Shown one piece after another: positions 5,135-9,100 of a stretch of 9,100 nucleotides of DNA. The translations under genes and the position numbers were made by a program. Origin of the DNA: Candidatus Hydrogenedentota bacterium. Its GTDB lineage: Bacteria; Hydrogenedentota; Hydrogenedentia; Hydrogenedentales; CAITNO01. The stretch lies in the NCBI GenBank assembly GCA_007124105.1, contig SLFT01000539.1, positions 1 to 9,100 of the forward strand. Direction: 5' to 3'. The notes beneath the pieces were generated by a model, which had not been told where the DNA came from, ran no database searches, and saw only the letters and a program-made list of their open reading frames with translations. Numbering within the stretch: the stretch's first letter is position 1; every line of letters starts with the position of its first letter.

Positions 5135-7528
5135 ATGATGCCGAAGTCATGGACATCTCATGCCGGCTTGGTTCGGTTGTGTGCAGTGGTTATGATGGGC
5201 GCGGCGTTGTGCTGCCCGGCGTACACCCAGATGATACCCCCCGACACCGCAGAAAACGACGTCAATGAAGAGGCCGCCTTTGGTCTCGAGCTGGTTCTTT
5301 TGCGCAATTTCAGGGCAACACCAACCTTTGTTGATGATGATAGCGAGATTGAGACGCCTGTGGTTGTATTGACGTGGGACAATCCGCCGCGAGACATCAT
5401 CTCGTTAATTGAGGACCTCTTGCCCACCGGCATATACCAGCTAACACTGTACAAAAGCGCCAAGGGATACCCGACAGGCCCGCTTGACGGCCAGAGGATC
5501 AGCCTGGCGCCAAGAGACGACGCGTATCTGGACCGCGAGGTGCTTGATGGAACAACCTACTATTACACGCTCATCGGTGAATTCCCTACGCTAGAAGACC
5601 TTCCGGATTCGTATTTGGATGACGACTTACAGGCGCTTATTGACGAATTTCCACAGGTGCGCCACGCCAGCGTAACCGCAGGCGCGGGCCGGCCCAACAT
5701 CTTGACGGAATCCATGGGACAAGACCCGCTGCTGGGTGAGCAGGAGCCTTTTGACCTGGCCAATTCACAGATTACCATCCGGCCAGTCGGGCCGCCGCTG
5801 GCCGAATTGGGCGAACCGATTAAATACGCTTCCTATGATACCTACGAAGCAACCATAACCCATCACATCAGCGACCTCCCCGTCAAGCGCAATGACCAAG
5901 AGGGCGGCGCATACACGTTGACGCCGATGCGTGGCGACCGACTGGCGAAACTGACCTTGGGCGACATGCGTTTCCCCTTTTTCGGCAAGGAATATGACAC
6001 CCTGTATCTCGGTGTAAACGGCTATATTGTATTTCAGGATATTCTGGGCGGATTGGACCCCAACATAGCAGCCTATGTCGATCTTACCGGGTCCGATGAG
6101 GAAGAATATGATCTCATTGATATACTCAATATGCCGAATGTGATAGGGCATTTTGCCGTGCCGCGCATCTCCTTTTTGTTTTCCATGCTGGACTTCCAGA
6201 CGGGCGGCGAAGCATGGGCGCGCATGTTGTCGGACCGTGTCGTGATTACCTTCGAACGGGCCACTGAATGGTTCTATAATCCTTATGTGGATTCGGTACG
6301 CAACACAGTTCAGGTGGAATTGTTTTTCAATGGCAAAATCAGGATGACCTACCTTGACGCCTTTGTTAATCTTGGCATTGTTGGCATTTCTGATGGACGC
6401 GGCCTACCCGTAGACCCCACCGAAGTGTTCGACAACGTTGAACCCGTTTATTTAATGACCGATTTCAGTTTCCTGCCTGAACATCCGTCTCGGCTCAGTA
6501 TCAATCCGGTAGCGCCGCCCGTTGTCCTTTTTGATGAAGACGCGACATTTACCGCTTATGCGCTTGTCCCCGGAGGCATGAGTTTGCCTTTCTTCACAGG
6601 CGAATGGAGCAATGACGGCAATGTTCCTTTTACGGATATAGGCGGCGCCGGAAAATTTATCTGGAAAACGACCTATGAAGATCGAGGCGCGCATACTGTC
6701 CGCGTAATAGCGCAATCCGACGGCATGCGGGCATACCAGGATGTGCGTGTAATTGTTAAAGATGCGCTGATAAAACCGACCGCCATTGAATTGCTTTTAT
6801 CCACCAATACGGAAAATGAAGACCCCTCGGTCAGCCGCCCTATCTCTGCCGAACGGCCGTTAATAGCCTCGTATACCTATTACCATCCCTACCAAAAACA
6901 GTCACCATTGATTTATGAAGAACTCTTCTCCATTATATACTGGTATCGTAACGACCAGGTGGTTACGTCGTTTACAAATTCACGCAGGGTGCCGTCGCAT
7001 ATACCGCAGCCCGGAGACAAGTGGCGGTTTCAGATCATTCCCATTACTGTAATGGGCGTTCAGGGCCCCCCCGCCAATTCACCGGTGGTAACCGTATTGG
7101 CCACCCCGCAGATTGACGCCGTCTATCCCTCGCAAGGGCTCACTATCGGCGGTGATACGGTTGTGATTCGCGGAAGGAATCTGGCGAACCCCTTGTCCGT
7201 ATCCTTCGGCGACGCCTCCATCATCGGCGTGAGCGTGATTGACAATAATGAGATATCGGTGGTCACACCGATGCATCCCGCTGGAAAGGTGACAGTCTCC
7301 GTTGAAACACCCGGCGGAATAGGCCGTAGGATTGACGCCTTCACTTTCGTGGGCGACAAGGATGACGAGGAACCGCCAGACGACAATGACGAGAAGCGCC
7401 GCGTAATTCTCGGCTGCGGCGGCGGCAACACACACCCTGCGCCGGGAGGACATGCGGGCAGTTTCCTGCTGGCCGCGCTCGTCGCGCTTGTGTTGGCCAG
7501 AGCCGCGCGCCGACAAAACATCTCGTAG
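5135..7528 (+). CDS. Exported modular beta-sandwich protein (Ig-like/TIG) with C-terminal anchoring tail
   Basis: 797 residues, probably a secreted or surface protein; specific function unknown. A Sec-type signal spans residues 1 to about 29 (K4 and R14, hydrophobic core 15-25, cleavage possibly after C-P-A). An FN3/Ig-like module at about 50-180 carries V-V-V-L-T-W-D-N-P-P and G-T-T-Y-Y-Y-T-L. Residues 270-420 contain M-R-F-P-F-F-G-K-E-Y with V-N-G-Y-I-V-F, then R-V-V-I-T-F and F-F-N-G-K-I-R-M-T-Y-L with G-I-V-G-I-S. This resembles the nidogen-like 'FpFfG..y..v..NGyi.F' pattern of secreted proteins. Ig/PKD-like modules follow (about 455-542 and 545-657, the second with I-Y-W-Y-R-N and G-D-K-W-R-F), then an IPT/TIG domain (658-739). 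The tail is an acidic linker, Cys761 in G-C-G-G-G, a hydrophobic segment (776-789) and A-R-R: a tripartite sorting-like signal. GGGAG at 5122-5126 supports the start. Confidence 0.85.
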   Translation: MMPKSWTSHAGLVRLCAVVMMGAALCCPAYTQMIPPDTAENDVNEEAAFGLELVLLRNFRATPTFVDDDSEIETPVVVLTWDNPPRDIISLIEDLLPTGIYQLTLYKSAKGYPTGPLDGQRISLAPRDDAYLDREVLDGTTYYYTLIGEFPTLEDLPDSYLDDDLQALIDEFPQVRHASVTAGAGRPNILTESMGQDPLLGEQEPFDLANSQITIRPVGPPLAELGEPIKYASYDTYEATITHHISDLPVKRNDQEGGAYTLTPMRGDRLAKLTLGDMRFPFFGKEYDTLYLGVNGYIVFQDILGGLDPNIAAYVDLTGSDEEEYDLIDILNMPNVIGHFAVPRISFLFSMLDFQTGGEAWARMLSDRVVITFERATEWFYNPYVDSVRNTVQVELFFNGKIRMTYLDAFVNLGIVGISDGRGLPVDPTEVFDNVEPVYLMTDFSFLPEHPSRLSINPVAPPVVLFDEDATFTAYALVPGGMSLPFFTGEWSNDGNVPFTDIGGAGKFIWKTTYEDRGAHTVRVIAQSDGMRAYQDVRVIVKDALIKPTAIELLLSTNTENEDPSVSRPISAERPLIASYTYYHPYQKQSPLIYEELFSIIYWYRNDQVVTSFTNSRRVPSHIPQPGDKWRFQIIPITVMGVQGPPANSPVVTVLATPQIDAVYPSQGLTIGGDTVVIRGRNLANPLSVSFGDASIIGVSVIDNNEISVVTPMHPAGKVTVSVETPGGIGRRIDAFTFVGDKDDEEPPDDNDEKRRVILGCGGGNTHPAPGGHAGSFLLAALVALVLARAARRQNIS

Positions 7529-7621
7529 AGTGTGGGGTGTTGGATTTCTTAACGCTGATTAGCAAACCGCTTCAAAAAGATTTTATAAGGTAACTAGCAA
7601 CTAATAAACCTCGAAAGTGGA

Positions 7622-7710
7622 CTGTAGGGTGGGTGAAGCGAAGCGGAACCCACCGGGCTAAGGTGCTGCTGTAGAACGGTGGGTTCCGCTTCGCTTTACC
7701 CACCCCGCAG
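7622..7710. repeat. 89-bp long palindrome, REP/MITE-like element
   Basis: Two 34-base arms (7622-7655 and 7677-7710) are inverted copies with 31 of 34 pairs matched. Two of the three exceptions are G/T, hence wobble pairs in RNA. The loop is 21 bases. Each arm is itself a small inverted repeat: GGTGGGT at 7628 with ACCCACC at 7648, and GGTGGGT at 7678 with ACCCACC at 7698, around a GAAGCGAAGCGG-type core. It can therefore fold as one long hairpin or two short ones. From memory, hairpins of the GTAGGGTGGG...AAGCGAAGCG...CCCACC type are dispersed in many bacterial genomes. No T run follows, so it is not a standard terminator. The flanks TCGAAAGTGGA (7611-7621) and TCGATAGGTGGA (7714-7725) are similar but are not an exact target duplication. 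Confidence 0.85.
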
Positions 7711-7785
7711 AATTCGATAGGTGGATTCACAAGGCGTCATGCTGGACAGTTACTCGTAAACAAGAATTTCAACCGGAAGGGCTAG

Positions 7786-7790
7786 AAGGA
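7786..7790 (+). promoter_or_regulatory. Ribosome binding site of the symporter gene
   Basis: AAGGA within AGAAGGA lies 8 bases before the ATG at 7799. It supports that start over the ATG codons further into the frame, which would cut off the first membrane helix. Confidence 0.7.
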
Positions 7791-7798
7791 AATAGGCG

Positions 7799-9100
7799 AT
7801 GGACGAACAAGTCACATTATTGGGAATAGACGTATTCATCATGATCACCTACCTGGTCGGGGTATTTATCTTGGGCAGCTTCTTCGCCAGGTATGTTAAA
7901 AACGCGGGCGATTTCTTTGTTGCTGGGAAGGCGCTGCCTTTCTGGGCCATTGGTATGTCTATTGTCGTAAGCGACATTGGGGCGATGGACTTTGTATCTG
8001 TGGCAGGCGCTACATATAGTTACGGTATTTCTTCCGCGAATTTTGACTGGATTGGTTCGATGCCGGCGATGGTTTTCGCCGCCTTCATTTTTGTTCCTTA
8101 CTTCTGGCGCTCAGGTGTTTTTACCATTCCCGAATTTTTGGGTCGCCGCTACAATACAGCGGTGCAAATCATTCATGGCGCTATCTGGACAATCTTTTTG
8201 TTCACTATGTTGTCATTGATGCTATACCTGGCCGCTGATCACATTATGCACACCATTTTGGGCTGGGATGTTACAACGACCATTTGGCTGATGGTTTGCA
8301 TCACGGGCATTTACACATTCGCGGGCGGCTTGTCGGCCATTGTCATGGTGGATGCGGTCCAGCTGATCATTATGTTCATAGGCGGGTTTGCGTTACTTTT
8401 CCTGAGTATGTATGAAGTGGGCGGCTGGGGCTCGCTCAGGGAGCAGGTGCTCGCTATGGGGCCCGAGTACGAACATCATTTTACGTTACTGTTGCCGCAT
8501 GATACACACATGCCTTTCCCTTGGACCGGCGTTGTTTTCGGGCTGGGCATTGTTCTGTCCATCGCTTACATGAGCGGCAACCAGGCCGTGGTGCAACGTA
8601 CACTGGGCGCGCGTAGCGAATGGGATGCCAAGGCGGGTATGCTCTTTGGCGGTTTCCTGAAAGCGTTTATTCCATTGATGGTGGCCGTTCCGGGACTTGC
8701 CGCACTGATTGTGGTGCCAGACCTGGCCGATGGCGACTATGCGGTGCCAGAGATGATCCGGCTTTTGTTGCCGCCGGGACTGAAAGGGTTGATGTTTGTA
8801 GCGCTCTTTGCCGCGTTAATGTCGAGCGTGGACTCGTCGCTGAATTCCACCACCACCATCTGGGTGACCGATATCTGGGGACGGGCGTGGTATTTTCTCA
8901 AAGGACGCAATATGGACGAGCGCGAGGCCCTCATCGTGGGGCGCATATTTACCATTGTGGTTATTGTTTGCGCAGGTTTCATGGCCAAGACCATCGGTCA
9001 GCAGGAAAGCATTTATGTCTTTATTCAAACAGCGTTATCCTTATTCCAGGGGCCGACGCTTGCCATCCTGCTTCTGGGTATTTTTTGGCGACGCACAACA
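7799..9100 (+). CDS. Sodium:solute symporter (SSS/SLC5 family, SGLT-like), 3' end outside window
   Basis: 434 residues are visible and the frame is open to the last base; the family usually has 450-600. It is an inner-membrane carrier moving a small solute together with sodium. Hydrophobic helices run throughout, starting at 9-30. Family signatures are A-G-D-F-F-V-A-G-K-A-L-P-F-W-A-I-G (36-52), F-A-G-G-L-S-A-I-V-M-V-D-A-V-Q (174-188), G-N-Q-A-V-V-Q-R-T-L-G-A-R (260-272) and M-S-S-V-D-S-S-L-N-S (341-350). The last holds the Ser pair equivalent by eye to vSGLT S364/S365 at the sodium site. F-I-Q-T...G-P-T...G-I-F-W-R-R (408-432) fits the SGLT pattern, with Q410 at the place of sugar-binding Q457 of human SGLT1, so a sugar or polyol is a reasonable guess. 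Deviations: D64 where vSGLT has Q69 and human SGLT1 has H83, and N261 where SGLTs have Asp before Q-x-x-VQR. The substrate is unproven. Confidence 0.93.
   Translation, partial: MDEQVTLLGIDVFIMITYLVGVFILGSFFARYVKNAGDFFVAGKALPFWAIGMSIVVSDIGAMDFVSVAGATYSYGISSANFDWIGSMPAMVFAAFIFVPYFWRSGVFTIPEFLGRRYNTAVQIIHGAIWTIFLFTMLSLMLYLAADHIMHTILGWDVTTTIWLMVCITGIYTFAGGLSAIVMVDAVQLIIMFIGGFALLFLSMYEVGGWGSLREQVLAMGPEYEHHFTLLLPHDTHMPFPWTGVVFGLGIVLSIAYMSGNQAVVQRTLGARSEWDAKAGMLFGGFLKAFIPLMVAVPGLAALIVVPDLADGDYAVPEMIRLLLPPGLKGLMFVALFAALMSSVDSSLNSTTTIWVTDIWGRAWYFLKGRNMDEREALIVGRIFTIVVIVCAGFMAKTIGQQESIYVFIQTALSLFQGPTLAILLLGIFWRRTT

Noticed and set aside
5068..5268. 66-codon + strand open frame
   Set aside because: It overlaps the signal-peptide start of the exported protein in another frame and has no family resemblance; the region 5068-5134 is better read as leader.
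7743..7771. TGGACA at 7743 as the -35 box of a symporter promoter
   Set aside because: No acceptable -10 box follows at 16-18 bases.

Overview
The window carries six protein-coding genes, all on the + strand. Two are cut by its edges: a 6-phosphofructokinase C-terminus at the left and a sodium:solute symporter lacking its last part at the right. Adjacent lptF and lptG, encoding the inner-membrane permease pair for lipopolysaccharide export, mean the host is a diderm, LPS-making (Gram-negative) bacterium. The large exported Ig-like/TIG protein with a C-terminal sorting-type tail, the SGLT-like symporter, and a DUF3450-like membrane protein outside its usual TonB cluster would fit an uncultured PVC-like or Hydrogenedentes/Sumerlaeota-like lineage better than a classical proteobacterium. 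That placement is a weak inference from protein style, not from a marker gene.

Layout. 2-421: end of pfkA. 467-2655: lptF and lptG, with stop and start overlapping (ATGA). pfkA, lptF and lptG are close enough to share a transcript. 2656-2928: control region with a near-consensus sigma70-type promoter (TTGACA-17-TAAAAT) and a strong Shine-Dalgarno site. 2929-4722: a 597-residue protein of unknown role. It has an acidic repeat-rich cytoplasmic part, one membrane helix, a long coiled coil and a DUF3450-like end. It is closed by a clear intrinsic terminator at 4788-4818. 4819-5134: a leader rich in inverted repeats, one of them touching the ribosome binding site of the next gene. 5135-7528: a 797-residue exported modular beta-sandwich protein. 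7529-7798: a gap holding an 89-bp, nearly perfect long palindrome of the REP/MITE type. 7799-9100: the symporter.

How the genes relate. lptF and lptG form one functional unit. The 597-residue gene looks like a single-gene transcription unit between its own promoter and terminator. The exported protein and the symporter are each preceded by long non-coding stretches and are probably regulated separately. I see no tRNA, rRNA, CRISPR array, transposase or phage gene. The regions most worth a second look are the 597-residue protein, the structured leader before the exported protein, that protein's C-terminal tail, and the long palindrome. None of these amounts to clear evidence for a new multi-gene system.
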